Positions 38,359-48,972 of a stretch of DNA of 64,000 nucleotides are shown one piece after another. Positions within the stretch are counted from its first letter, which is position 1. Every line of letters starts with the position of its first letter. A program made the translations under genes and the position numbers. The notes under the pieces are model-generated. The model was not told the DNA's origin. It searched no databases and worked only from the letters and a program-made list of their open reading frames with translations. The DNA comes from Geobacter sp. AOG1 (GTDB taxonomy: Bacteria > Desulfobacterota > Desulfuromonadia > Geobacterales > Geobacteraceae): NCBI RefSeq assembly GCF_019972315.1, contig NZ_BLIZ01000001.1:124001-188000 (forward strand). The letters are read 5' to 3'.

Positions 38359-38495
38359 TTGACGCTGCCGTCTCTGTGGGTGTATGTACATGAGCAATCT
38401 TTTATGGAGTGCCCGGGAGGGGTTATGGGAGGCCGGTATGCAGGGCATAGAGCCGCTTGATCAGCGTGAAAGCCGTTGAAGCGGCTTTCACGCTG
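38359..38495 (+). ncRNA. Candidate structured RNA / leader element, copy A
   Basis: A promoter (TTGACG 38359-38364, 18-base spacer, TATGTA 38383-38388) is followed 18 bases on by the 17-base core GGAGTGCCCGGGAGGGG (38406-38422). AGCCGCT (38451-38457) can pair with AGCGGCT (38480-38486) across a 22-base loop, then TTT. In this copy the second arm can instead join a 14-base-pair stem, CAGCGTGAAAGCCG (38462-38475) with CGGCTTTCACGCTG (38482-38495), so two exclusive folds exist. A frame MGGRYAGHRAA starts at 38425 right after the purine-rich core. Copy B lies at 45782. It ends 85 bases before the zinc-ribbon gene. It matches no RNA family I recall. Confidence 0.55.
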
Positions 38496-38579
38496 GGATG
38501 GAGCTGATTGGCATCCCGGAAGGCTGGTTTGGGTGTGATTTATGTGGTGTTAATACGGTGAATAGAGGAGGCAGAAGGC

Positions 38580-39590
38580 ATGGATTTCACCTGTCCGAAT
38601 TGTAAGCTGGCAGGACACATCGATGACGCAAAGTTACCGGAGCAGGGTCTCTACGCTGCCTGCCCCAAATGCAAGGAACGGTTTCTCGTAAAAAGGGAAC
38701 CGGCACCGGAGCAGCCCCGGGAGCAGCCGAAACCGGTCTCTCCAGCCGCCAGCTCCACAGCGGATGTCCGAACGGCTTTACGCCAGGCAGCGGCGGAGAG
38801 GACCGTCCGGCAGCCGCGCACGGAGAGACCATCGGCCGGACGAAGTGCCAGGGCGGCAGCTTCGGCTGCCACCGACGATGATATGAGAACCTTCGTCGGC
38901 AAGAATGCCGACAAATATCTGCGAAAGTTCGAGAACTTCACCTCGGGCGGGGATGACGGTTTTGCCGTGACCTGGCACTGGCCGGCCTTCTTCGTTCCCT
39001 TCTGGTGGCTGGTGTACAGAAAACAGTACATGTGGGCTCTCCTTGCCTTTTTCATCTCGTTCATTCCCTATGTCGGCCTGCTCTCCATGGTCGCCTTCGG
39101 TCTGACGGGGAACTACATTTACTACATCTACACAAAGAAAAAACTGAATGAGATAAACTCGATGCCTTCGGAGATGGGCAGGGCTGTCGAGATAGCCCGT
39201 GCCGGGGGGGTGAACAATGTTGCCCTCGTACTGGTGCCACTGATCGGAATAGCCCTTCTGGGGATAATAGCCGCCATTGCGATACCGCAATTTGCCGCGT
39301 ACAGGACGAAGAGTTTCAATGCAGCCGCGCTTTCCGAGCTGAAAAACGCCAGGACGTGCGTCGACACCTATTATGCCGAGCACAAAGTGTATCCCGACAG
39401 TCTGGAACAGGCGAACTTCAGGAAAACGCAGGATATAGACGTGCATTTCAATGACGTCGCAACGGATAAATACACTCTCGTTGCGATGCACCCGAAAGGC
39501 GACAAGGAATTTGCCGCCAAGTCGGATGTGCCGGATTTGTTGTGCAGGTCGAACAAGAATAAGGATAGTGAATTTGTGCCGCTAAAGTGA
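38580..39590 (+). CDS. Zinc-ribbon / DUF2628-like / pilin-like chimeric membrane protein
   Basis: A 336-residue protein with an unusual domain order. Residues 1-40 are an MJ0042-type zinc ribbon (CPNCKLAG and CPKCKERF). A disordered Pro/Ala/Arg linker follows to about 105. Residues 130-200 hold membrane segments with WPAFFVPFWWLVYRKQ, as in DUF2628 proteins. Residues 220-265 hold GIIAAIAIPQFAAYRTKSFN and a helix LSELKNARTCVDTYYAEHK, which closely follows the type IV pilin N-terminal helix of Geobacter PilA but lacks the prepilin GFTLIE cleavage site and its glutamate. The C-terminal 70 residues resemble a minor-pilin head. It follows RNA-like element copy A. Function unknown. Confidence 0.75.
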   Translation: MDFTCPNCKLAGHIDDAKLPEQGLYAACPKCKERFLVKREPAPEQPREQPKPVSPAASSTADVRTALRQAAAERTVRQPRTERPSAGRSARAAASAATDDDMRTFVGKNADKYLRKFENFTSGGDDGFAVTWHWPAFFVPFWWLVYRKQYMWALLAFFISFIPYVGLLSMVAFGLTGNYIYYIYTKKKLNEINSMPSEMGRAVEIARAGGVNNVALVLVPLIGIALLGIIAAIAIPQFAAYRTKSFNAAALSELKNARTCVDTYYAEHKVYPDSLEQANFRKTQDIDVHFNDVATDKYTLVAMHPKGDKEFAAKSDVPDLLCRSNKNKDSEFVPLK

Positions 39591-39695
39591 TGGGGCGGAA
39601 AGATAACTAAAGAACTGTCATTGGCGGCATGAGGCAAGGGCGCAATTGGCTACTTGGAAACCTCAACAAATAACTATCCTCGTACGAGGGCGATC

Positions 39696-40514
39696 ATGGA
39701 ATTTTATCTACCGGAAATAGGCTCATGGGGTGAAGAAAAATACCGCCTCGTTCGTAACTACGCCCAGATGTTTGCGACGTCCATGAAGGATAAGTGGCAG
39801 TGTCGGGTTTACATCGATTTGTTTTCGGGGGCGGGACGCGCGAAAATCAAGGATACCGGTAAAATTGTCGATGGCTCACCGCTTATTGCACTAAGTATCG
39901 AAGACCCTTTTGACAGATATATCTTCTGTGAGAAGGATGCGACGAACCTCGATGCGTTATCCAAAAGGGTCAAGGTCCACTATCCTTCGTTGGATAGCCA
40001 TTTCGTCCATGGCGACGCCAACGATTCCGTTGACGAAATACTCTCCCTGATCCCCCAACATTCCACCTCATACAAGGTGCTCGGTTTCTGCTTCGTGGAT
40101 CCTTACAAGAGCGACAATCTCAAATTCAATACGCTGCAGCGACTTTCGGCTAAATACATGGATTTTCTGGTGCTCATCCCGACCGGAATGGATGTGCGAC
40201 GTAATGTGTCGTATTACATGAAGTATAATAGCAAACAAATCGAAGAGTTTACCGGCCGACCGAAATGGCGGGATGAATGGCCAGCGGCGGAAATGAATGG
40301 AGAAAATTTCGGCCTCTTTTTTATCAAGCAGTTCTGTACTTCCATGGCAGATATCGGCTATAAATACACAACTGCAGAAGCCTCGGTTGAAATCCGGTCG
40401 ACCGAAAAGAATTTACCTCTGTATCGACTGGCATTTTTCAGCAAACATTCTCTGGGACACAAGTTCTGGGGCGAGGTGAAGAAATATAGCACGCCGCAGC
40501 TAGACCTGTTTTGA
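39696..40514 (+). CDS. tcmP: Three-Cys-motif partner protein TcmP
   Basis: A 272-residue TcmP family protein. The ATG at 39696 is preferred over TTG 39654 because GAGGG lies 6 bases upstream and the product then opens as in the family, with [18 protein letters not shown]. The motif [13 protein letters not shown] resembles the SAM-binding DLFSG loop of DNA methyltransferases, and [10 protein letters not shown] sits where a catalytic DPPY-like motif would be, so a methyltransferase-like activity is plausible. TcmP is known to sit beside a protein with a three-cysteine motif; here that is the DUF5131 gene 11 bases downstream. Sampled lines count 38-48 percent GC, below the neighbours, suggesting transfer. 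Confidence 0.88.
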   Translation: MEFYLPEIGSWGEEKYRLVRNYAQMFATSMKDKWQCRVYIDLFSGAGRAKIKDTGKIVDGSPLIALSIEDPFDRYIFCEKDATNLDALSKRVKVHYPSLDSHFVHGDANDSVDEILSLIPQHSTSYKVLGFCFVDPYKSDNLKFNTLQRLSAKYMDFLVLIPTGMDVRRNVSYYMKYNSKQIEEFTGRPKWRDEWPAAEMNGENFGLFFIKQFCTSMADIGYKYTTAEASVEIRSTEKNLPLYRLAFFSKHSLGHKFWGEVKKYSTPQLDLF

Positions 40515-40525
40515 AGGGAAATAAT

Positions 40526-41260
40526 ATGTCGAAGTCAGCAATAGAGTGGACTGGATCAACGTGGAATCCGGTTACTGGCTGCATCAAGATAAGCCCCGGC
40601 TGCAAACATTGCTACGCAGAACGGATGGCGAAGCGCCTGCAGGCGATGGGACAGAAGAATTACCTCACAGGCTTCGAGTTGGCTTTGCACCCTCATGCAC
40701 TTGAACTTCCCCTTACATGGAAGAAACCACAGACCATCTTTGTGAACTCCATGAGCGACCTTTTTCTGGATGACGTGCCGGCAGAATTCATACAGAAGGT
40801 CTTTGATGTGATGCGACGGGCGCATTGGCACACCTTCCAGATTCTGACAAAGCGATCGGAAAGGCTGGCCGGACTTAGTTCGGAACTGCCATGGGCAAAG
40901 AATATCTGGATGGGAGTCAGTGTAGAGAACAATGACTACACGTACCGTGTCGATCACCTGCGGTCGACTGGGGCTCCTGTAAAGTTCCTCTCCATGGAGC
41001 CGCTGCTTGGGCCAACTCCTGACCTCAATCTCCAAGACATTGACTGGGTTATCGTGGGGGGCGAGTCCGGTCCCGGAGCTCGTACAATGAAAGAGGAGTG
41101 GGTTGTCGGGATAAGGGGGAAATGCCTGAGAGCGAACGTCCCATTCTTTTTCAAACAGTGGGGCGGAGTTCGTAAAAAGAAAGCCGGCAGGGAGCTGCAG
41201 GGCAAGACATGGGATCAGATGCCGAGAGTTCTACAAAATCTGAGGACGGTTCAGTTGTAA
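40526..41260 (+). CDS. DUF5131 / phage Gp37-Gp68 family three-Cys-motif protein
   Basis: A 244-residue protein beginning [18 protein letters not shown]. The three cysteines at about 19, 26 and 29 ([20 protein letters not shown]) give a Cx6CxxC pattern that could bind an iron-sulfur cluster or metal and is reminiscent of radical SAM enzymes. Later motifs include [35 protein letters not shown] and [13 protein letters not shown], all typical of this family. GAAGGGA before the ATG at 40526 decides the start. It is found in phages and islands with TcmP; the activity of the pair is not known to me. Nothing resembling an integrase is adjacent. Confidence 0.88.
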   Translation: MSKSAIEWTGSTWNPVTGCIKISPGCKHCYAERMAKRLQAMGQKNYLTGFELALHPHALELPLTWKKPQTIFVNSMSDLFLDDVPAEFIQKVFDVMRRAHWHTFQILTKRSERLAGLSSELPWAKNIWMGVSVENNDYTYRVDHLRSTGAPVKFLSMEPLLGPTPDLNLQDIDWVIVGGESGPGARTMKEEWVVGIRGKCLRANVPFFFKQWGGVRKKKAGRELQGKTWDQMPRVLQNLRTVQL

Positions 41261-41394
41261 GAACTTTTCTATAGGGGCATGTATTAACATAATTTCCATC
41301 TACTACTTTTTCTTGAACAACTCCCCAAATACAACCTCTCCGACCACGCCAGCCCTTCCTCCGTCACTTAATAGAACTCCCCCTCACCCCGTAA

Positions 41395-42168
41395 TCAACC
41401 GCTTCCGCGCCCGTGTCGCAGAGTCCGGGCAAGAATTTCCGCTGCGAGGTCGAGGTTTGTCCCCATGTTCTGCACAGGGCCGAGTGTACGTACCTGTCCA
41501 GCACGGTTGAGCAGGCGATCGTCATACATGGCACCGGGGCTGAGCCGGCGCAGCTCGCTGATCAGATAGGCAAAGTTCAGCTCCCGTGACAACTTCATGG
41601 CTGAACCGAATCCGTCGTAAGTCAGATTGTCCTGACCGAAGAGTATGGGCGGCCGGTTGTCCGCATAGAGGTAGAGGACCTTCCTTGTCTCTTCGCTGGT
41701 CACTTCTTCCTGGCGCTCTACTTTAGTCTTCATCGGAATCCCGCCGGAGAGAACGGTTTTCCCGATACTGAACTTGCGTTCGACAACGGTAGTTGTCTCG
41801 GTATGGCTGGTGACGCTCGTGCACGGCAGGAGCAGCTCCATGTCTTCATAGGGAATTTCGGCGGCGATCCCGTCGCTCTTTTCGATGTGCAGTGCATACG
41901 TTCCCGGCACAAACCGGCGCACAATGAAAAAACCGGTCCTGCTACGCACTGCCGTGGCATCAAGGACCAGCGCCGCGATTCCCCCCTGACGCAGTTTGTC
42001 TGCCAGTGCCATGGCATGCTGCGGGTCGGCGAAACTTGCCACCACCGACGGCCCGCCTCCAATCATCCGCTGCCGTGCTTCGAAAACCATGACGCCGAGC
42101 GCAGCGGCAAGCATTTGGACAAGTTCAGGCGTTTCTTCCTTCCAGCCATGGATAACGACGACATGCAT
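41395..42168 (-). CDS. Hypothetical protein with N-terminal SPOR/flavin-like alpha-beta segment
   Basis: A 257-residue protein I do not recognise. The ATG at 42168 follows AGGAGG by about 6 bases. Residues 1-75 look like a small alpha/beta fold (VVVIHGWKEETPELVQMLA, then VVASFADPQHAMALADKL), as in domains that measure residues between two copies; this part could resemble a SPOR or ACT-like fold. Residues 110-170 are polar, with CTSVTSHTETTTVVERKF. The C-terminal part has LYADNRPPILFGQDNLTY and ALLSREL-type helices. No membrane segment or signal is seen. It lies between the TcmP pair and a MITE-like element. Confidence 0.55.
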   Translation of the reverse strand: MHVVVIHGWKEETPELVQMLAAALGVMVFEARQRMIGGGPSVVASFADPQHAMALADKLRQGGIAALVLDATAVRSRTGFFIVRRFVPGTYALHIEKSDGIAAEIPYEDMELLLPCTSVTSHTETTTVVERKFSIGKTVLSGGIPMKTKVERQEEVTSEETRKVLYLYADNRPPILFGQDNLTYDGFGSAMKLSRELNFAYLISELRRLSPGAMYDDRLLNRAGQVRTLGPVQNMGTNLDLAAEILARTLRHGRGSG

Positions 42169-42215
42169 AAAAACCTCCTGTGGCATTCCCGTACAATTTC
42201 CGGCAGGGCCAACTT

Positions 42216-42399
42216 AGAACTTGTCCGTACATAACTTTATCAGGGATTGCGTCCGGATTTATGGCAGATTTGACCGGCTTGATTGAGCAAAACCACGGGC
42301 GTAGCCGGGTCTACGTCGAGGATTTTGCGATTGAAAGCCGGGCAAAGATGCCGTGAAGACGGAATGCAAGGATGGAAAGCTTATGTGCGGATAAGTTCT
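42216..42399. mobile_element. MITE-like element with 19-base terminal inverted repeats
   Basis: AGAACTTGTCCGTACATAA at 42216-42234 is the inverse of TTATGTGCGGATAAGTTCT at 42381-42399 with two mismatches. The 146-base interior has no coding frame of note but contains the palindrome-like CGTAGCCGGGTCTACG. Length and arrangement fit a non-autonomous transposon end pair (MITE) or the remnant of a deleted insertion sequence. No clear target-site duplication is visible. It lies between the hypothetical gene and the methyltransferase gene, in a 411-base gap that is otherwise featureless apart from a possible ribosome site at its right edge. Confidence 0.65.
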
Positions 42400-42579
42400 T
42401 ACTCTACTCTACCCGTCTGCGCGACAAAATCCAGGACAAAGTAGAGCTGCTTGCCGGCGTTTGTCGTTGCGGGAATGGGCCTTTTCGTTTTAGGATGTGT
42501 TATTGCCGTTGGACTAGTACGAGTGCAGACAGTGTTCAACTGCCGAATATAGGGTAATAGTCCCGGGAGAACACAACAG

Positions 42580-43380
42580 GTGTACGATTTCAGCCGTTGC
42601 AAATTGTGTGCAACAAACGCCGCCAGGCCGACGTACAAACTGAAGAAAACGACGGTGTATGCGTGCGCCGCGTGCGGCTTTCACTTCATCGACCACCTGG
42701 ACAGCATGCCGTCCGAGACCCCGGGCGACACCAGGTCGGCACTCGACCAGAAGGCGTGGGACTATATCGAAGGAATGCTCCCGGCCAACGGAAAACAGCT
42801 CCGGAAAAACCTGCACCTCGTCAAACGCCATCTTTCGCTGTCGGGGTCGCATTGCCTCGACATCGGCGCAGGCGCCGGACTGTTTGCCCATCTCCTTGCC
42901 GAAGCGGGGGCTTCAGTCCATGGCATCGAACCGCAAGGGATCTTCCGGGAGTTCGCCCAGCGGAAATTCGGCATCGAGCTGAACGGTGAGACCATCGATG
43001 ACCGGCACTGGCAGGAGGGTTACGCCGGTTTTTTCGATGTGGTCACCATCTGGGACGTTCTCGAGCATGTCAACTTTCCCGCCGAGACCCTGCGCAGCGC
43101 CTATAACGTCATCAAGCCGGGAGGCTGGCTGTTTCTCGACACCCCCCGCCGGGACGCGCTTTTTTACCGGGTCGGCGAATGGTCCTATCGCGCCAGTGGC
43201 GGCGCTAACCCCCTCTTTCTCGAATCCCTCTATTCCCCCCTCCCCTTTCGCCACAAGCAGATGTTCACCCTCCGGCAGCTGCTGCAGCTCGTGGAATCCA
43301 TCGGCTTCTCCGTCGTCCGCGTCCATTCCTCCCTGCTCCCGCCGCACAACAAGATCGTGCTCGTCTGCCGGAAACCATAG
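42580..43380 (+). CDS. Class I SAM-dependent methyltransferase with N-terminal zinc ribbon
   Basis: A 266-residue methyltransferase starting at GTG 42580. Residues 7-33 carry paired cysteines (CKLC and CAAC), a small zinc ribbon. The Rossmann methyltransferase follows: motif I LDIGAGAGLFAHLL near residue 89, the acidic ribose contact in VHGIEPQG, and motif IV-like VVTIWDVLEHVNFP, then IKPGGWLFLDTPRR. This combination (methyltransferase domain Methyltransf_23 with a zinc-finger lead) is often found in sugar or surface-polymer modification loci, but no such genes are adjacent here. The stop is two bases from the convergent tex stop. Substrate unknown. Confidence 0.85.
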   Translation: MYDFSRCKLCATNAARPTYKLKKTTVYACAACGFHFIDHLDSMPSETPGDTRSALDQKAWDYIEGMLPANGKQLRKNLHLVKRHLSLSGSHCLDIGAGAGLFAHLLAEAGASVHGIEPQGIFREFAQRKFGIELNGETIDDRHWQEGYAGFFDVVTIWDVLEHVNFPAETLRSAYNVIKPGGWLFLDTPRRDALFYRVGEWSYRASGGANPLFLESLYSPLPFRHKQMFTLRQLLQLVESIGFSVVRVHSSLLPPHNKIVLVCRKP

Positions 43381-43382
43381 GG

Positions 43383-45683
<2,301 letters not shown>

Positions 45684-45781
45684 TGTCGCTCCTGTGGGTG
45701 TGTCGTCCCGGTCTGTACCGGGGGGAGCATACTACAGCAGGTAGATAATGGGAAGGGGGTTCGCTCTCCGCGCTAAACTCC

Positions 45782-45917
45782 TTGACGCTACAGCCTCTAC
45801 GGGTGTATGTACGTTGGTAATAATTTACGGAGTGCCCGGGAGGGGCGATGGGATACCGAATTGCAGGTTCATAGAGCCGCTTGGTCAGTGTAGGTGCTGA
45901 TGGAGCGGCTTTTATCG
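45782..45917 (+). ncRNA. Candidate structured RNA / leader element, copy B
   Basis: The same layout as the element at 38359: TTGACG (45782-45787), 18-base spacer, TATGTA (45806-45811), then after 17 bases the identical 17-base core GGAGTGCCCGGGAGGGG (45829-45845). The terminator-type pair AGCCGCT (45875-45881) and AGCGGCT (45904-45910) again encloses 22 bases and is followed by TTTT. Only one base of length difference separates the two copies from promoter to terminator. A short frame MGYRIAGS starts at ATG 45848. The element ends about 105 bases before the protease gene. It may be a small RNA, an attenuator or a leader peptide; no RNA family was recognised. Confidence 0.55.
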
Positions 45918-46020
45918 TATCTGGTCCACGAGAACGGCTCAAACGTGGGCCAAGCCCTCCATTCGAGAAAATAATCTACGGTTGGCTTGCAGTGGCCCGC
46001 CGACATCAGAGGAGGTTTCA

Positions 46021-48030
46021 GTGAACAGAACTACATGGCGGTCAGCCCTGGCCTTTGTCCTCACGGCCGCAGCCCTCGCCACCTTTCCGGCCATGGGGAT
46101 GGCCGAGCAGGTGCTGGACGGAAAGATCGTAGCACTCGTCAACAAGGCAACGTTCGAAGTGGTCGTCCCCAAACCGGCCAAGGATTCCCTGAGCTACGAG
46201 AAACCCCTTCCCCTGGACCTCCTTCCCTATGCCGAGAGGAAAGACAAGTACTACTCCATTGGCACAGCCTTTGCCATCGCTCCCGACCGGTTCGTGTCGG
46301 CGGACCATGTGATGAGCCTCGGCCAAAAAAGCCTGTTCAAGGAGTATTTCCTGCGGGACAAGGAAGGAAACGTCTACGCCGTTGACAAGATATACAAGTA
46401 CTCGGACAGAAAGGACTTCGTCCTCTTCTCACTCAAAGAGGGAAAGGCTTCCTCCTTTCTGAAGGTGAACACCCATCCGAAGCTGAACGAAACGGTGTAT
46501 GCCGTCGGGAATGCCCTCGGAGAGGGGATCGTGATTCGCGACGGTCTCTATACCTCCGACACGCCGGAAGATGAGGATGGAGAGTGGAAATGGATGCGCT
46601 TTTCCGCCGCGGCCTCCCCGGGCAACAGCGGCGGCCCCCTTCTGGACAAGGAGGGGCAAGTCGTCGGTGTCGTCCTGCGGAAGTCTGCAAATGAAAACCT
46701 CAACATCGCTCTCCCCATCGCCGAGGTTGTCAACGCAAAGGAAAACCTGGCCACCGTCCATAAGAAGCTGAAGTATTTCATCGACAACATGGATATGACC
46801 AAGATGGACACCCTCAAGGCGGAATTAACCCTCCCCAAGAGCTACCAGGAGCTGAACCGGCAGCTGATCGACACGGTGAACCCCTTTTCTGCCAAACTCC
46901 TACAGTCCCTCCTCGCCGAAAACCGGGACACCATATTCCCCAACGGCAAGGGGTCGGCCATCCTGTTCCAGAAGAACCTCACCGCCCACTTTCCCAACCT
47001 GATCGTCCAAGGGGATGACGGCAATTGGGGCCTTTATTCACCAAAGGAGACCTCCCGCTCCGAACTTGGCACAAACGGGTATCTCGTCTACGGCACGCTG
47101 GGGAACTCCTTCTACATGAGCCTCAAAAAACCGGATGACCTCCCCCTGGAGTCCCTCTATAAGGACTCAAAGGCCTTCATGGACCTCGTCCTCAAGGGGG
47201 TCAGTGTAACGAGACAGATCGGCCCGGAGAAGGTCAAGGTAACCTCCCTCGGGAAGGCTGATACGGAATACACCCATCGCGACTCCTATGGGAGGAAGTG
47301 GCTGGTGAGAAGCTGGCCGCTGGAATACAGCGACGAGAGGATTGTCGCCTTTTCCCTTCCCGTCCCCGGTGGCTGCATCAGCATGATGCGGCGCGGACAG
47401 TCCGGACTTGTGGAAGATGGACACACCCTCGATCTGAAGGTACTCGCCGATTTCGTCTACGTCTCCTATTACGGGAACCTCAAACAGTGGCGTGAGTTCC
47501 TGGCTGCCAAGGAGTATCTTCCCGAACTTTTTTCCACCATCGACATCGACTTCGCCTATGATAAATTCTTTCGCTACACGTCCAAGAGGGTCTCTCTTTC
47601 TTACACGCCGGATGTCATGCATATCACGGAGAGGAGCGATCTGAAGCTGAACCTGGGGTTCTTTCCCGAGAAGGGGAAAACCGTCTGGGATGTCATCAGT
47701 GTCTGCCCGGGCGACGACAAGAGTACCAATACCTGCTTTCTCGTCAACAGGAACAGACGGCCTCCCGAAGAGCTGAGCGATGCCTACAGAGGCGACTGGG
47801 AAAATCTGGTGAATGCCAGGATGCCGTACAACAAGGTCTCGTTCTTTCAAGACAAAATGACGACCATAGCCATGCCTTACACCAGGGGGATCGACCTGAA
47901 AAAGCTGGATTCCGCCAATGTGCTGTACGACGTGGTGCATCTGAAAGACGGCAATGTCGAGCAAAAAGACATGGAGAAAGAGATCGACAGATTTGCGGAA
48001 GGGGTGAAGGTTTACGAGGAGATACGCTAG
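46021..48030 (+). CDS. Exported trypsin-like serine protease with long C-terminal region
   Basis: A 669-residue secreted protein starting at GTG 46021, which GAGGAGG precedes; the signal peptide ends near GMAEQ (residue 28). Residues 60-260 form a trypsin-like (S1C/HtrA-type) protease: catalytic His in VSADHVMSLG (about 95), Asp in KDFVLFSLKEG (about 131) and Ser in SPGNSGGPLLDKEG (about 203). No PDZ domain is seen; the remaining 400 residues are of unknown fold with repeated tyrosine/serine-rich strands. It is preceded by RNA-like element copy B and is not in an operon. A protein-quality or surface-processing role is possible, by inference. Confidence 0.85.
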   Translation: MNRTTWRSALAFVLTAAALATFPAMGMAEQVLDGKIVALVNKATFEVVVPKPAKDSLSYEKPLPLDLLPYAERKDKYYSIGTAFAIAPDRFVSADHVMSLGQKSLFKEYFLRDKEGNVYAVDKIYKYSDRKDFVLFSLKEGKASSFLKVNTHPKLNETVYAVGNALGEGIVIRDGLYTSDTPEDEDGEWKWMRFSAAASPGNSGGPLLDKEGQVVGVVLRKSANENLNIALPIAEVVNAKENLATVHKKLKYFIDNMDMTKMDTLKAELTLPKSYQELNRQLIDTVNPFSAKLLQSLLAENRDTIFPNGKGSAILFQKNLTAHFPNLIVQGDDGNWGLYSPKETSRSELGTNGYLVYGTLGNSFYMSLKKPDDLPLESLYKDSKAFMDLVLKGVSVTRQIGPEKVKVTSLGKADTEYTHRDSYGRKWLVRSWPLEYSDERIVAFSLPVPGGCISMMRRGQSGLVEDGHTLDLKVLADFVYVSYYGNLKQWREFLAAKEYLPELFSTIDIDFAYDKFFRYTSKRVSLSYTPDVMHITERSDLKLNLGFFPEKGKTVWDVISVCPGDDKSTNTCFLVNRNRRPPEELSDAYRGDWENLVNARMPYNKVSFFQDKMTTIAMPYTRGIDLKKLDSANVLYDVVHLKDGNVEQKDMEKEIDRFAEGVKVYEEIR

Positions 48031-48044
48031 CCGGCGCACAATCG

Positions 48045-48104
48045 AAAGGGGTCAGGTCCACGTTCTTCTGGTCTGAACATGTGGGCCTGCCCCCTTGAGT
48101 TCCC
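48045..48104 (+). repeat. REP-like palindromic repeat, copy 1
   Basis: GGGGTCAGGTCCACGTTC is followed after a 9-base loop by the imperfect inverse GAACATGTGGGCCTGCCCCC, then TTGAGTTCC. A diverged copy in the same orientation lies at 54461-54522. It sits 15 bases after the protease stop and may also act as a 3'-end hairpin. Confidence 0.5.
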
Positions 48105-48197
48105 GTCATGTGACAAAATAAGTCGTGCGAAATTCCCGCTTCACACGACTCACCATCAACAGCTTCTGCAATTGTTCACTGAGTTGATGGTCCCCTC

Positions 48198-48854
48198 CTA
48201 CGCAGCCCGTTTGGCACCTTCGCCATGCCCGCCGAGAAACTCCTTCACGAACCGGACTTCGATGCCGTACGGCGAGTGCGCCTTGAGTATATCCATGCAC
48301 CCTTCGTAGGTCGCGCTCCGTCCCCAATCCTGCTGGAGTTCGAAGAGAAACTGCAGCGATGTGATCGGCACCGCTCCTGCCTGAACAAGCCGCGCTACTG
48401 CCCTTTCGTGGGCTTCCACGCTGATGTCGCCGCAGGCGTCGGTGGGGACGTAGACCTCATAGCCTGCCGCGAGAAGGTCGAGCGTCGGGAAGAGCACGCA
48501 GGCTTCGGTCCAGAGCCCCGCCACGACGATTTTCTTCTTACCGGTCTTTTCGATCGCCCCCCTGAAATTCCGGTCGAGCCAGGCATTAATGGAAGTCCGG
48601 TCGATGGGAGCCCTGCCGGGGAAGATGCCGGTGACCTCGGATATCATCGCGCCGCTGAAGCTATCGGCGGCAACGGTCGAGAGGATTGCCGGCACCTTGA
48701 AGAGTCGGGCCGCCTTGGCGATTATCTGGACGTTCTGCACTATTGTGGTCCTATCGTGAGAGTTGACGCCCGAGAACATCGCCGGCTGGTAGTCTATCAG
48801 AGCCAGGGCACTATTGTCCGGGGTCAACATGCCGTGAAGATTTTTGCTTGTCAT
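48198..48854 (-). CDS. Cysteine hydrolase, isochorismatase-like (YcaC type)
   Basis: A 218-residue member of the isochorismatase-like hydrolase superfamily, which cleaves C-N or C-O bonds in small amides or vinyl ethers. Catalytic residues visible: Asp21 in ALALIDYQPAMF, Cys119 in VAGLWTEACVLFP. The segment RTSINAWLD matches the RxGxINAW position in YcaC. It lacks an export signal. AAGGAGG lies 8 bases before the ATG at 48854. No neighbouring biosynthetic genes point to a substrate; YcaC itself has no assigned one. It stands alone between the convergent protease and the histidine kinase genes. Confidence 0.88.
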   Translation of the reverse strand: MTSKNLHGMLTPDNSALALIDYQPAMFSGVNSHDRTTIVQNVQIIAKAARLFKVPAILSTVAADSFSGAMISEVTGIFPGRAPIDRTSINAWLDRNFRGAIEKTGKKKIVVAGLWTEACVLFPTLDLLAAGYEVYVPTDACGDISVEAHERAVARLVQAGAVPITSLQFLFELQQDWGRSATYEGCMDILKAHSPYGIEVRFVKEFLGGHGEGAKRAA

Positions 48855-48972
48855 GACTAGTTCCTCCTTTCCACAGGGAACTCGCTTCCCTTCCCTGTAT
48901 ACCTGGTTACATTATACTGCGACCGCCCCCACATAACAATGTAATTACAAATGAGTATCAACATCAAAATCA

